This document shows, in pieces, positions 8,035 through 18,456 of a stretch of DNA of 64,000 nucleotides. The first letter of the stretch is position 1. Each line of letters starts with the position of its first letter. This DNA comes from an uncultured Pelagibacteraceae bacterium. GTDB taxonomy: Bacteria > Pseudomonadota > Alphaproteobacteria > Pelagibacterales > Pelagibacteraceae. The DNA lies in the NCBI GenBank assembly GCA_902544135.1, contig CACCBF010000003.1:88664-152663 (forward strand), read 5' to 3'. The notes under the pieces were generated by a model. The model had not been told where the DNA came from, did not search any database, and saw only the letters and a list, made by a program, of their open reading frames with translations. Position numbers and translations under genes: made by a program.

Positions 8035-10904
8035 TGTTACAAAATTCACAAAAAGATTTTTTAAAAAGACATATTGGTCCCTCAGAGGATGATCAATTAA
8101 AAATGTTAAAAAAATTAAATTATAAATCTCTGGATGATTTAATAGACAATACTGTGCCAGAAAAAATACAGTTTAAGGGTGAATTAAATATTGGTGTGTC
8201 AAATTCAGAATATGAGGCATTAAGAAAATTAAAAGAAATTTCAAAAAAAAATCAAATTTACTCAAATTTTATTGGTATGGGCTATTATGGAACGTATACG
8301 CCGTATGTTATCTTAAGAAATATATTAGAAAATCCAGGTTGGTATACTTCTTATACACCCTATCAGCCTGAGGTAGCTCAAGGAAGATTAGAAATGTTGT
8401 TAAACTTCCAACAGATGATTGTTGATTTTACAGGAATGGATATTGCAAATGCATCTTTGCTTGACGAAGGTACAGCAGCAGCAGAGGCTATGGGTTTAAG
8501 TCATAGACTAAATAAAAGTGACAGTAATTTAGTTTTTGTTTCAGAAAATTGTCATCCACAAACAATTGATGTTATACAAACTAGGGCAGAGCCCATGGGT
8601 TTAAAAGTTCTTGTTGGAAATGAGGATAAAGTTTTAGAACAATTAAAAGAAGATATAGTTTGTGGAATTTTACAGTACCCTGGAACTTTAGGTGATATTA
8701 AGGATCCTAGTGAGTCAATAAGCAAGATTCATAAAAAAAATGGTAAGGCAATTTTAGCATGTGATCTTCTAGCCCTTGCTAAACTAAAAACACCAAGGGA
8801 GCTCGGAGCTGATATTGCAGTTGGTAGCTCTCAAAGGTTTGGTATTCCAATGGGTTATGGAGGACCTCATGCAGCATTTTTTGCAACGAAAGATGAATAT
8901 AAAAGATCTATGCCAGGAAGAATAGTTGGTGTTTCAGTGGATAGACATGGAAATAAAGCTTACAGATTGTCACTACAGACTAGGGAGCAACATATCAGAA
9001 GAGATAAAGCTACAAGCAACATTTGTACTGCCCAAGCTTTATTAGCAATAGTTTCTGCAGCATATGCTATTTATCATGGCCCAAATGGTATTAAAAATAT
9101 TTCTGAAAGAGTGTCTCAATTAGCAAAAAATTTTGCAGATAAATTAAAGCAATCTGGATATGAATTATATTCAGATTATTTTTTCGATACTGTAACAATT
9201 ATTACTAAAGAAAAAACTGATCAAATTTTCAAAAATGCTTTAGCTCAAAAAGTGAACATCAGAAAAGTAAATTCAGAAATGCTTGCTGTTTCTTTTGATG
9301 AAAAAAAAAATGTTTATAGAGTAAATCAATTATTAAAAATTTTTAACGCTGCAGAATCGATCAAAAAAGAAGATCCCACTGTAAGTTTACCTAATCTACC
9401 AAAAAATTTATTAAGAACTTCTAAATATTTAGAACATCCTGTTTTTAATTCATTTCATTCAGAGACAGAAATGCTTAGATATCTTAAGAAGTTAGAAGAT
9501 AAGGATATAGCTCTTAATAGAACTATGATTGCTCTTGGCTCATGTACAATGAAATTAAATGCTACTGCAGAAATGATACCTATTTCATGGAGAGAATTAG
9601 CAGAGCCTCACCCATTTGTGCCTATTGAACAGATGGAAGGATATAGAACAATGTTCACAGATCTTAAGAATTGGCTAAGATCAATCACTGGTTTTTCAGG
9701 AGTTTCGCTTCAACCTAATGCAGGTGCCCAAGGTGAATATGCAGGTTTAATGGTAATAAGAAAATATCATTTAGATAGAGGTGATAATAATAGAAATATA
9801 TGTTTAATACCGAGTTCAGCGCATGGGACTAATCCAGCAAGTGCTCAAATGGTTGGAATGAAAGTTATTGTAGTTAATTGCGATAAAGAGGGTAATGTTG
9901 ATTTTGAAGATTTAAAGAAAAAAGCAGAATTACATTCTGAAAATCTTGGAGCATTAATGGTCACCTATCCATCTACACACGGAGTTTTTGAGGAAAAAAT
10001 ATCAGATATTTGTGATTTAATTCATAAACATGGAGGTCAAGTTTATATGGATGGGGCAAATTTAAATGCTCTAGTAGGAATCGCAAAACCTGGAAATTTT
10101 GGTCCAGATGTTTGTCATATTAACTTACACAAAACTTTTTGTATTCCACATGGTGGAGGCGGACCTGGAATGGGACCTATTGCATGCAAAAGACATTTAC
10201 AAGTTTATTTGCCTAATCATCCGGTTGTCAAAGATTGTGGCCCTGCAACTGGAATTGGTGCAGTTTCTGCTGCACCATGGGGAAGCTCAAGTATTTTGTC
10301 AATTTCATGGATGTACATTAAGATGATGGGGTCTGAAGGACTTAAACTAGCTACTAAGGTTGCAATTCTAAACGCCAATTATATTGCTAATAGACTTAAG
10401 GATCATTTTCCTATTTTGTATAAAGGTTCAAAAGGCAACGTTGCGCACGAATGTATAATTGATATTAGAACAATTAAGTCTGAGACTGGAGTTACTGAAG
10501 AAGATATTGCAAAAAGATTAATTGATTACGGATTTCATGCTCCGACAATGTCATGGCCAGTTGCTGGTACAATGATGATTGAACCAACTGAAAGTGAGAG
10601 TTTATCAGAGCTTGACAGATTCTGTGATACATTAATTAATATAAAACTAGAAATAGATAAAATTAAATCTGGAAAATTTGATAAAGTTGATAATCCAATT
10701 AAGAATGCTCCTCATACAGATATGGAGCTTGCTTCAGATGACTGGAAGCATAAATATTCTAGAGAAGAAGCAGCCTATCCAGCTAAATTTTTAAAATTAA
10801 ATAAATTTTGGCCTCCGGTTGCACGCGTAGATAATGTTTATGGAGATAAGAATATCTTTTGTACTTGTCCGAGTATGGATGAATTTAAAGAAGACGCAGC
10901 TTAA
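8034..10904 (+). CDS. gcvP: Glycine dehydrogenase (decarboxylating), P protein
   Basis: 956 aa; 'RHIGPSEDD', 'NICTAQALLA', 'GSCTMKLNATAEM', 'NLHKTFCIPHGGGGPGMGPI'. Confidence 0.98.
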   Translation: MLQNSQKDFLKRHIGPSEDDQLKMLKKLNYKSLDDLIDNTVPEKIQFKGELNIGVSNSEYEALRKLKEISKKNQIYSNFIGMGYYGTYTPYVILRNILENPGWYTSYTPYQPEVAQGRLEMLLNFQQMIVDFTGMDIANASLLDEGTAAAEAMGLSHRLNKSDSNLVFVSENCHPQTIDVIQTRAEPMGLKVLVGNEDKVLEQLKEDIVCGILQYPGTLGDIKDPSESISKIHKKNGKAILACDLLALAKLKTPRELGADIAVGSSQRFGIPMGYGGPHAAFFATKDEYKRSMPGRIVGVSVDRHGNKAYRLSLQTREQHIRRDKATSNICTAQALLAIVSAAYAIYHGPNGIKNISERVSQLAKNFADKLKQSGYELYSDYFFDTVTIITKEKTDQIFKNALAQKVNIRKVNSEMLAVSFDEKKNVYRVNQLLKIFNAAESIKKEDPTVSLPNLPKNLLRTSKYLEHPVFNSFHSETEMLRYLKKLEDKDIALNRTMIALGSCTMKLNATAEMIPISWRELAEPHPFVPIEQMEGYRTMFTDLKNWLRSITGFSGVSLQPNAGAQGEYAGLMVIRKYHLDRGDNNRNICLIPSSAHGTNPASAQMVGMKVIVVNCDKEGNVDFEDLKKKAELHSENLGALMVTYPSTHGVFEEKISDICDLIHKHGGQVYMDGANLNALVGIAKPGNFGPDVCHINLHKTFCIPHGGGGPGMGPIACKRHLQVYLPNHPVVKDCGPATGIGAVSAAPWGSSSILSISWMYIKMMGSEGLKLATKVAILNANYIANRLKDHFPILYKGSKGNVAHECIIDIRTIKSETGVTEEDIAKRLIDYGFHAPTMSWPVAGTMMIEPTESESLSELDRFCDTLINIKLEIDKIKSGKFDKVDNPIKNAPHTDMELASDDWKHKYSREEAAYPAKFLKLNKFWPPVARVDNVYGDKNIFCTCPSMDEFKEDAA

Positions 10905-10907
10905 TTA

Positions 10908-12146
10908 ATGAAAATAGCTGTAATCGGCTCAGGCATATCAGGCTTAAGCGCAGCTTATTATTTATCAAAAAAACATCAAGTGGATCTTTTTGAGAGAGAA
11001 GATCACTTTGGAGGACACTCTTATACCATTGATGTAATTCTTAATAAAAAAAAAGTATCTGTTGATGTGGGATTTATTGTATTTAATCATCAAACATATC
11101 CAAATTTAATTAATTTTTTTAAAGAGATTGATATTGAAATTGAAAAGAGTGATATGTCATTTTCTGTCTCTGTAGAAAACACTAATTATGAGTATTGTGG
11201 TAAAGGTTTACCAGGTATCTTTGCCAACAAATCTAACTTATTGAATATTGAATTTCTCAAAATGTTTTTTGATATTTTGAAATTTTATAAAACTTGTGAC
11301 AATATCTCAGAAATTGATCAAAAAATAACTTTAGATGATTTTTTAAAAAAAAATAAATGGTCTAAAGGTTTTATTAATTACCACATTATTCCAATGGTGT
11401 CTGCGATTTGGTCTATGCCACCATATGAGGCAGGTAAAATGCCTATGAGTTTTTTTTTAAAATTTTTTCAAAATCACGGTCTATTTAAACTTAAAAACAG
11501 ACCTCAGTGGTACACTGTCACCCAAAGAAGTAGAACTTATGTCAATAAAGTTTTATCTCTAATCAGTGGTCAGTATTACAAAAATTATAGGATAAAATCT
11601 GTTAAAAGAATCTCATCAGGAGTACAAGTCTATTATGGTGGCAATAATGAATTTTTTCATTATGACAAGATCGTTCTTGCAACTCATGCGAATGAAGCGT
11701 TAAATTTAATAGATAATCCATTAGATGAGGAAAGAAATATTTTATCAAATTTTAGTTACAGAGAAAATTTAGCAATATTGCATACAGATGAAAATATAAT
11801 GCCTAAAAATAAAGATATATGGTCCTCTTGGAATTCTTTTGTTGATAAAAACAATACAAGCAAAAACTCACTTTCATACTGGTTAAATCTTCTTCAAAAC
11901 TTGAAAAGTGAAAAAAATATATTTTTGACTTTGAATCCTATTAAAAAAATATCTGAGGATAAAATTTTAAAGAAAATTAATTTTACACATCCTTATTACG
12001 ATCAAAAAGCTTTAGATAATCAAAAAAATTTGAAAAACATTCAAAACATAGAAAATATATTATTTTGTGGAAGTTATTTCGGTTACGGTTTTCATGAGGA
12101 TGGCATAAAATCATCAATTGAAATGTTAAAAAACTTAAATGATTAG
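10908..12146 (+). CDS. NAD(P)/FAD-binding amine-oxidase-like protein (COG2907 type)
   Basis: Rossmann motif MKIAVIGSGISGLSAAYYLSKKHQVDLFEREDHFGGH; followed by DUF1365 and CFA-like genes. Confidence 0.85.
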   Translation: MKIAVIGSGISGLSAAYYLSKKHQVDLFEREDHFGGHSYTIDVILNKKKVSVDVGFIVFNHQTYPNLINFFKEIDIEIEKSDMSFSVSVENTNYEYCGKGLPGIFANKSNLLNIEFLKMFFDILKFYKTCDNISEIDQKITLDDFLKKNKWSKGFINYHIIPMVSAIWSMPPYEAGKMPMSFFLKFFQNHGLFKLKNRPQWYTVTQRSRTYVNKVLSLISGQYYKNYRIKSVKRISSGVQVYYGGNNEFFHYDKIVLATHANEALNLIDNPLDEERNILSNFSYRENLAILHTDENIMPKNKDIWSSWNSFVDKNNTSKNSLSYWLNLLQNLKSEKNIFLTLNPIKKISEDKILKKINFTHPYYDQKALDNQKNLKNIQNIENILFCGSYFGYGFHEDGIKSSIEMLKNLND

Positions 12147-12900
12147 TTCAATTTATAATGGTACGGTAATTCACAAAAGATTTAAACCTAAAACTCATTT
12201 TTTTAAATATAGTGTATTTTCATTATTAATAGATTTATCAGAGTTAGATGAGATAGATAAAAATATTAAGTTTTTTTCGTTTAATAAATTTAACTTAATA
12301 AGTTTTTTTGAAAAGGATCATGGGAGTAGAGATGGGACTTCATTAACCTCATGGGTTAAAAAAAATTTAGATGAAAATAAAATCAACTCAAAAGATATTA
12401 AAATAAAACTATTATGTTATCCAAGAATTTTTGGATATGTTTTTAATCCCTTAAGTGTTTTTTTTATCTACGATGTTAATGATAAATTAATTGCTATTTT
12501 ATACGAAGTTAAGAATACATTTGGTGAACAACACACATATATTTTTAAAGTTGAAGACGACTCCAAACTTTTTCAACATAACTGTTCGAAAAAATTTCAT
12601 GTGTCACCGTTCATAGAGATGGACTGTAATTATTTTTTTAGAATTCTAAAACCCTGCGAAAGAATATCCGTCATTATAGATCAATACCAGTCTAATGAAA
12701 AAATCTTATATGCATCTCAGGATGGAAAAAGAAAAGACTTAAATAGTAGAGAATTATTAAAATCATACATAAAACACCCACTTATGACTTTTAAAATAAT
12801 ATCTGCGATACATTTTGAAGCGTTTAAACTGTGGACTAAAGGTATTAAATTTATTCAAAGAAAATTAAAAATTAAAAATAATATTACTTTTGAGAGCTAA
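12139..12900 (+). CDS. DUF1365 family protein
   Basis: 'YNGTVIHKRFKPKTHFFKYSVFSLLIDLSELDE...YPRIFGYVFNPLSVFFIYD...VKNTFGEQHTYIF...HVSPFIEMDCNYFFRI' matches the DUF1365 pattern. Confidence 0.88.
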   Translation: MISSIYNGTVIHKRFKPKTHFFKYSVFSLLIDLSELDEIDKNIKFFSFNKFNLISFFEKDHGSRDGTSLTSWVKKNLDENKINSKDIKIKLLCYPRIFGYVFNPLSVFFIYDVNDKLIAILYEVKNTFGEQHTYIFKVEDDSKLFQHNCSKKFHVSPFIEMDCNYFFRILKPCERISVIIDQYQSNEKILYASQDGKRKDLNSRELLKSYIKHPLMTFKIISAIHFEAFKLWTKGIKFIQRKLKIKNNITFES

Positions 12901-14078
12901 TGAATTTAAGTACAGTTTCAGATAAAATTGTCTTTAGCATTTTGAAAGATATAAAAGTTGGTCATTTGGAGCTAACTAATTACGATGGTAAAAACTATAG
13001 TTTTGGGAACATCAAAGATTCTTTACATGCAGATGTGAAGATAAAAAATAAAAATTTTATGTTTAATTTAATTAGATCAGGTAGTGTTGGTCTTGCAGAG
13101 TCCTACATGAATGACCATTTTGAGACGAGCAATCTATCTAATTTGATAGAGATTACCGCAAGAAATATCAAACAAATTCATAAATTCTCTGGATTGTTAG
13201 ATCTTTCTTTCATTAATTACTTAAAAAGTATTTTTGTAAAGAATACGAAAAATAGAAGTAAAACAAATATTTCAAAACATTATGATCTTGGTAATGAATT
13301 CTTTTCTTTATGGTTAGACAAGACTCTAACTTATTCAAGCGCGATATTTGATGAGAAGAATAAAAATTTATCTGACGCTCAAAATAATAAATATCAAAAA
13401 TTGATAGATTTAATAAAGCCTGGAGTCGGAGATAAAGTTCTAGAAATAGGTTGTGGCTGGGGAGGTTTTGCTGAATATCTTGGAAAAAAATACGATGTTA
13501 AATTAGATTGTATTACAATTTCAAAAAAACAATTCGAGTATGCAAAAGAAAGAATTTATAGGTGCGGACTAAATGAAAAAGTTAATATCCAAATAAAAGA
13601 TTATAGAGATTTAAAAGAAAAATATAATTCTATTGCATCCATAGAAATGATCGAGGCGGTAGGCCAAAATTATTTGGAAGGTTACTTTAAAACAATTAAA
13701 GATAATTTATCAAGCAATGGAAGTGCTGCTATTCAAGCAATAACAATTGATGATAATCTTTTCGACAGATACAAATATAAACAAGACTTCATTCAAAAAT
13801 ATATTTTTCCTGGTGGCTTTCTTCCCAATAAAGGAAGTATAGATAAATATGTCTCTAACAACGGTTTAACTATAAAATCTTACGAGTCTTACGCTGATCA
13901 TTACTCAAATACACTGGCTATTTGGAGAAATGAATTTAACAAGAAATGGGAATTAATTAAGAAACAAGGTTTTGACTTAACATTTAAAAGAATGTGGGAA
14001 TTTTATTTATCTTATTGTGAAGCAGGGTTTAAGTCTAAAAATATCGATTTAATTCAATTTTCAATACAAAACAAATAG
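12900..14078 (+). CDS. Cyclopropane-fatty-acyl-phospholipid synthase family SAM methyltransferase
   Basis: 'NISKHYDLGNEFFSLWLDKTLTYSSAIF', SAM motif 'VLEIGCGWGGFAEYL', 'IEMIEAVGQNYLEGYF', 'KYIFPGGFLPN'. Confidence 0.93.
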   Translation: MNLSTVSDKIVFSILKDIKVGHLELTNYDGKNYSFGNIKDSLHADVKIKNKNFMFNLIRSGSVGLAESYMNDHFETSNLSNLIEITARNIKQIHKFSGLLDLSFINYLKSIFVKNTKNRSKTNISKHYDLGNEFFSLWLDKTLTYSSAIFDEKNKNLSDAQNNKYQKLIDLIKPGVGDKVLEIGCGWGGFAEYLGKKYDVKLDCITISKKQFEYAKERIYRCGLNEKVNIQIKDYRDLKEKYNSIASIEMIEAVGQNYLEGYFKTIKDNLSSNGSAAIQAITIDDNLFDRYKYKQDFIQKYIFPGGFLPNKGSIDKYVSNNGLTIKSYESYADHYSNTLAIWRNEFNKKWELIKKQGFDLTFKRMWEFYLSYCEAGFKSKNIDLIQFSIQNK

Positions 14079-14089
14079 CAAAGGAGACA

Positions 14090-14638
14090 ATGCGCGACAT
14101 AAAATTTTTTAAACCAATTCTATTGATAATTTCTCTGTTCTTAATTACAAACTGCACAAATAATAGTTCAATGAAACCAGAAGATTTTATAAATAAAAAA
14201 CCTAGATTAATAATTGAGGAATATTTGTCAGGCAATGTAAAAGCTTGGGGTGTTTTACAGAATAGATCTGGAACAGTTATAAGACAGTTTTCAGCAGATC
14301 TAGATGGTAAATGGAATGGAAATCAATTAATCCTTGATGAAAAATTTAATTGGGATGATGGTGAAATCCAAACAAGACAATGGCAAATTACCAAAATCGA
14401 TGAAAATAATTATGAAGGTACAGCTGGTGATGTAGTTGGTAAAGCAAAGGGGTACTCATATGGTCCAGCGTTCAAATTTGAGTATGTTTTATTAGTTCCT
14501 GTAAAAGGTAAACAAATGAAAATTACTTTCGATGATTGGATTTTTAAACAAGATGATAGAGTAGCTATAAATAAAGCAACAATGACTAAGTTTGGTTTTA
14601 AGGTAGCAGAATTAACAGTCGTTTTTGTTAAAGACTAA
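14090..14638 (+). CDS. DUF3833-type putative lipoprotein
   Basis: Lipobox-like 'LITNC'; 'PEDFINKKPRLIIEEYLSGNVKAWGVLQNRSGTVIRQF...ADLDGKW' resembles DUF3833; adjacent to CFA-like gene. Confidence 0.78.
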   Translation: MRDIKFFKPILLIISLFLITNCTNNSSMKPEDFINKKPRLIIEEYLSGNVKAWGVLQNRSGTVIRQFSADLDGKWNGNQLILDEKFNWDDGEIQTRQWQITKIDENNYEGTAGDVVGKAKGYSYGPAFKFEYVLLVPVKGKQMKITFDDWIFKQDDRVAINKATMTKFGFKVAELTVVFVKD

Positions 14639-15396
14639 TTTTTTTTTTGATACTTTGTCATTTTACCTATTAAACTAAAATATAATTTACTCGGTAAAAA
14701 ACTAAAAAATTTAAGTATTAATGTCAAAGATTTTGGAAAATGGATTTCAAAAATATTTTTGTTTACTAACCCATCATATATTTTATCAGCTGCATACTCT
14801 GCAGTTTTTAAAAAAGGCATTTTAAAATCATTTTTATCTGTCATAGGAGTTTTGATAAAACCAGGAGAAACTAGACAGACGCGTACATTTGAACGACCAA
14901 AATCAAAATATAAACTCTCAGCCAAATTATTCAAAGCTGATTTTGATGGGCCATAACCTGTCGAATTAGGTAGTCCCCTATAGCCTGCAATAGATGAAAC
15001 TATAGCAATTTTTCCACCTTTTTTATTTTTAAAATATTCTTCTACAGCCTTGATACTATTTAATATTCCAAAAAAATTAATTTTAAATACATCTTCAATT
15101 TGTTCAACATCTATATCTTTTTCTTTTTTAGGATTCCAAGTACCTGTAGAAAAAAAACAAATGTCGATATTTTCAAATTTATTTTTTATTTCCTCGAAGA
15201 CTTGCTTACATTTAGTTTTATCTGTGACATCTAATGGAAATGAGCTGATATTGGCACTGGTATCAGCTATTTCTTTTAGAAGATTCTCTCTCCTAGCAGA
15301 TATTGCAACATTCCAACCTTCATTAGCGAATTTTAATGCTAGTGCTTTACCAATACCTGTACTTCCACCTGTGATCCAAATTGTTTTTTTATTCAT
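14635..15396 (-). CDS. Short-chain dehydrogenase/reductase
   Basis: 'TGGSTGIGKALA', 'STGTWNP', 'YGPSKSAL' (YxxxK), 'SPGFIKTPMT'. Confidence 0.9.
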   Translation of the reverse strand: MNKKTIWITGGSTGIGKALALKFANEGWNVAISARRENLLKEIADTSANISSFPLDVTDKTKCKQVFEEIKNKFENIDICFFSTGTWNPKKEKDIDVEQIEDVFKINFFGILNSIKAVEEYFKNKKGGKIAIVSSIAGYRGLPNSTGYGPSKSALNNLAESLYFDFGRSNVRVCLVSPGFIKTPMTDKNDFKMPFLKTAEYAADKIYDGLVNKNIFEIHFPKSLTLILKFFSFLPSKLYFSLIGKMTKYQKKN

Positions 15397-15420
15397 TTTT
15401 TAAAGATATATAATACCTTT

Positions 15421-15888
15421 ATGCTTAAAAATAAAATTTTATCATTTATTCTTTTTTTTATAGTAACTTTTTCAGCCTCATTCATTGGAGGTGCAGTATC
15501 AATTAATTTAAAAGAACCTTGGTATTCAACACTTATTAAATCAAGTTTAAATCCACCAGATTGGGTTTTTGCTCCTGTTTGGACAATTTTGTACTTTATG
15601 ATGACTGTTGCAGTCTGGAACTTCTGGCATAGTAAAAATCGAGATATGAATACAGTTTACATTTATTTTATTCATATAATTATAAATACAACTTGGAGTA
15701 TTGTTTTTTTTGCATTGCACAAAATATTTTTAGCTATGTTGGTTCTAATAATATTAATATTATTTATTTTTTTGTTAATCATAAGATTTAAATCAGTTAA
15801 CAAATTAAGTTACTATTTAATGATTCCCTATTTACTTTGGTGTTTCTATGCACTATTTCTAAATATTAACTTGGTTATATTAAATTAA
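15421..15888 (+). CDS. tspO: TspO/MBR family protein
   Basis: 155 aa; 'PWYSTLIKSSLNPPDWVFAPVWTILYFMMTVAVW' and W-rich 5-TM pattern. Confidence 0.92.
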   Translation: MLKNKILSFILFFIVTFSASFIGGAVSINLKEPWYSTLIKSSLNPPDWVFAPVWTILYFMMTVAVWNFWHSKNRDMNTVYIYFIHIIINTTWSIVFFALHKIFLAMLVLIILILFIFLLIIRFKSVNKLSYYLMIPYLLWCFYALFLNINLVILN

Positions 15889-15891
15889 TTT

Positions 15892-16995
15892 ATGGACGAT
15901 GTTGTAATAGTTGGTGGAGGTATTATTGGCGCAGCAACTGCTTACTTTTTGTCAAAAGAAGGTAGAAAAGTTAAAGTTATAGAAAGGGATCCAACCTATA
16001 AATCAGCATCATTTCCATTATCATTAGGTGGTTTTAGAAGACAATTTTTTCAAAAAGAAAATATTCTATTAGGAAAATTTGCAAGAGAGTTTATTTTTCA
16101 AATTCCAGAATTGCTCAAGACTGAAAAAAACCCAAATCCTACGGCAAGTATGGTGCCCAATGGCTATCTATTAATGTTTGGGCCTGAACATGCAGAAGAA
16201 CAATATAAGGCTCTAGAAAATCATCAAGCATGTGAAGCTGGTACGAAAAATATTAAAGGTTCTGAATTATCAAAACATTTTCCTTACATAAATGCTGATG
16301 GAATAGAAACAGCCACGTTTACTGATAATCAAAGTGAAGGTTGGATAGATCCCTTTATGTTTCATAACGCGTTAAAAAGTAAAGCTACAGAACTCGGAGC
16401 AGAATTTATCAAGGGGAATATAAAATCTCTTTCAGAAATAAAAGCCAAAACTATTATTTCTGCTGCCGGTTGTTGGACTAAAGAATTACTTGAAGATATA
16501 CCGGTAGAACCTCAAAAACATACTGTATTTCGTGTGAAGTGCCCTAAACATATTCCTGAAATGCCTTTAACTGGAGATTTACCATCAGGAGTTTATTGGA
16601 GACCTGAAGGAAAAGAATATTTAGCCGGTTCACCAAAATCAGTGTTTGATGCAAAAGATTTAGAACCTGCATGGGATGATTTTGAAGAATTGGTTTGGCC
16701 TGCACTCGCAAATAGAATTCCAATTTTTGAGGAATTAAAATTAACAGGAGGATGGGCAGGATATTATGATTGTAACAGATTAGATAACAATGCTGTTGTA
16801 GGCAAACATCCTAAATTTGACAATATTTATTTGGCTACAGGCTTTACTGGTAGAGGATTGATGCAAGCACCTGGCATAGGAAGAGCCTTAACTGAATTAA
16901 TAACCACTGGTGCTTATCAGTCAATTGATATTTCTAATATGGCTGTCGAGAGGGTTCTTGGAAAAAAAGCACGACCTGAGCCTTATGTTCTTTAA
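15892..16995 (+). CDS. FAD-dependent oxidoreductase (DAO family)
   Basis: 'DDVVIVGGGIIGAATAYFLSKEGRKVKVIERD', 'GGWAGYYDCNRLDNNAVVGKHPKFDNIYLATGFTGRGLMQAPGIGRALTELI'. Confidence 0.88.
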   Translation: MDDVVIVGGGIIGAATAYFLSKEGRKVKVIERDPTYKSASFPLSLGGFRRQFFQKENILLGKFAREFIFQIPELLKTEKNPNPTASMVPNGYLLMFGPEHAEEQYKALENHQACEAGTKNIKGSELSKHFPYINADGIETATFTDNQSEGWIDPFMFHNALKSKATELGAEFIKGNIKSLSEIKAKTIISAAGCWTKELLEDIPVEPQKHTVFRVKCPKHIPEMPLTGDLPSGVYWRPEGKEYLAGSPKSVFDAKDLEPAWDDFEELVWPALANRIPIFEELKLTGGWAGYYDCNRLDNNAVVGKHPKFDNIYLATGFTGRGLMQAPGIGRALTELITTGAYQSIDISNMAVERVLGKKARPEPYVL

Positions 16996-18450
16996 TTAAG
17001 TTCCACAAAAAGTTTTATATTCTTTGTTATTTTCATTTGGAATTTGATATTTATATGTATTTTTCTTTTCTATGTAAGGGGTTTTTAAAATTTCTAAAAA
17101 CTCAAAAAGCATTTTAAAGTTATTTTTATTTGCTAGATCTAAAGTTTCTTCTACTTTATCATTTCTTGGGATTACAAGTGGGTTAACAGCTCTCATTAAT
17201 GCTATACTTTTTTCATTAGAACTATTATTCATTATTAGTCTTTCATCCCATCTCTTTTTCCAATCTTTAAAAACTTTATCCTGAAATTTTTCTTCTTCTT
17301 GAACTTTGAATTTCATCAAATGGCAAAAAGTATTTGTGTAGTCAACTTTTTTTTGATGCATCCAAGTTAATAAATCTAGGATTAAAGTTTTATCTGTACT
17401 CTGATTTCCTAGTAAACCAATTTTTTTTCTCATCATTTCAAGCCACTTTTCCTCATAAGTTTTTTCAAAAGTATTAATTATTTCAGTAGCAATCTCGATT
17501 GCCTTTTTTTGATTTTCATCAATCATAGGTATTAGACATTCTGCAAATCTTGATAAATTCCACTTTGTAATAATTGGTTGATTGCAGTAAGCGTATCTTC
17601 CCATATGATCAATAGAACTAAAAACAGTTTTCGGATCATAAGTATCCATAAATGCACATGGGCCATAGTCAATTGTTTCTCCTGAAATAGACATATTATC
17701 AGTGTTCATAACCCCATGAATGAAACCCACTCTCATCCAATTTACTACTAGATCAGTTTGTTCATTCATAAGATTAATTAAAAGATCTATTGCTTTATTT
17801 TTTGAATTTATCAGTTTTGGGTAGTGTCTATTAATTACATATTTCAATAATATCTCTAATTCATCTTTTTTATCTCTTGCTGCAATATATTGAAAAGTTC
17901 CAACCCTAATATGACTTAAAGCCACTCTAGTTAGTATTGCACCTTCTAAAAAAGTATCTCGCATTATTTTTTCACCTGTCTTTGCTACGGCTAAACTTCT
18001 TGTTGAAGGGATGTTGAGATTATGCATTGCCTCACTTATAATATATTCTCTCAACATTGGACCTAATGCTGCTCTACCATCACCATTTCTTGAGAATGAT
18101 GTTTTGCCTGATCCTTTTAATTGAATATCAAATCTTTTATTATCATTAGTTATATGTTCACCTATTAATATTGCTCTACCATCACCAAGCATTGTAAAGT
18201 GTCCAAATTGATGGCCTGCATATGCTTGAGCAATTGTATTACTACCTTCAGGAAGAGTATTTCCTGTAAATAAAGATGACAGCTTGTCTTTATCAATTTT
18301 TGTTAGATCTAGATCTAATTCTTTAGCTAAACTCTCATTAATAATTACTAATTCAGGACTCTTTACAGCTACAGGTTTAATATGTTCCTTAAAAGCATCA
18401 GATAATCTTGAAAAAGAATTATCAAAATTCCAATTTATATTATTTTCCAT
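16996..18450 (-). CDS. selO: Protein adenylyltransferase SelO (YdiU/UPF0061)
   Basis: 'AQAYAGHQFGHFTMLGDGRAILIGE', 'DIQLKGSGKTSFSRNGDGRAALGPMLREYIISEAM', 'GFIHGVMNTDNMSISGETIDYGPCAFMD', C-terminal 'TFCGT'. Confidence 0.95.
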   Translation of the reverse strand: MENNINWNFDNSFSRLSDAFKEHIKPVAVKSPELVIINESLAKELDLDLTKIDKDKLSSLFTGNTLPEGSNTIAQAYAGHQFGHFTMLGDGRAILIGEHITNDNKRFDIQLKGSGKTSFSRNGDGRAALGPMLREYIISEAMHNLNIPSTRSLAVAKTGEKIMRDTFLEGAILTRVALSHIRVGTFQYIAARDKKDELEILLKYVINRHYPKLINSKNKAIDLLINLMNEQTDLVVNWMRVGFIHGVMNTDNMSISGETIDYGPCAFMDTYDPKTVFSSIDHMGRYAYCNQPIITKWNLSRFAECLIPMIDENQKKAIEIATEIINTFEKTYEEKWLEMMRKKIGLLGNQSTDKTLILDLLTWMHQKKVDYTNTFCHLMKFKVQEEEKFQDKVFKDWKKRWDERLIMNNSSNEKSIALMRAVNPLVIPRNDKVEETLDLANKNNFKMLFEFLEILKTPYIEKKNTYKYQIPNENNKEYKTFCGT

Positions 18451-18456
18451 AAAAAA

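Noticed and set aside
10099-10326. 75-aa plus-strand ORF inside gcvP
   Set aside because: Alternate frame of a strongly conserved gcvP region; no independent support.
14035-15403. Antisense ORFs at 14035-14235, 14759-14956 and 15050-15403
   Set aside because: All lie opposite CFA/DUF3833 or SDR genes with clear motifs; no family resemblance.
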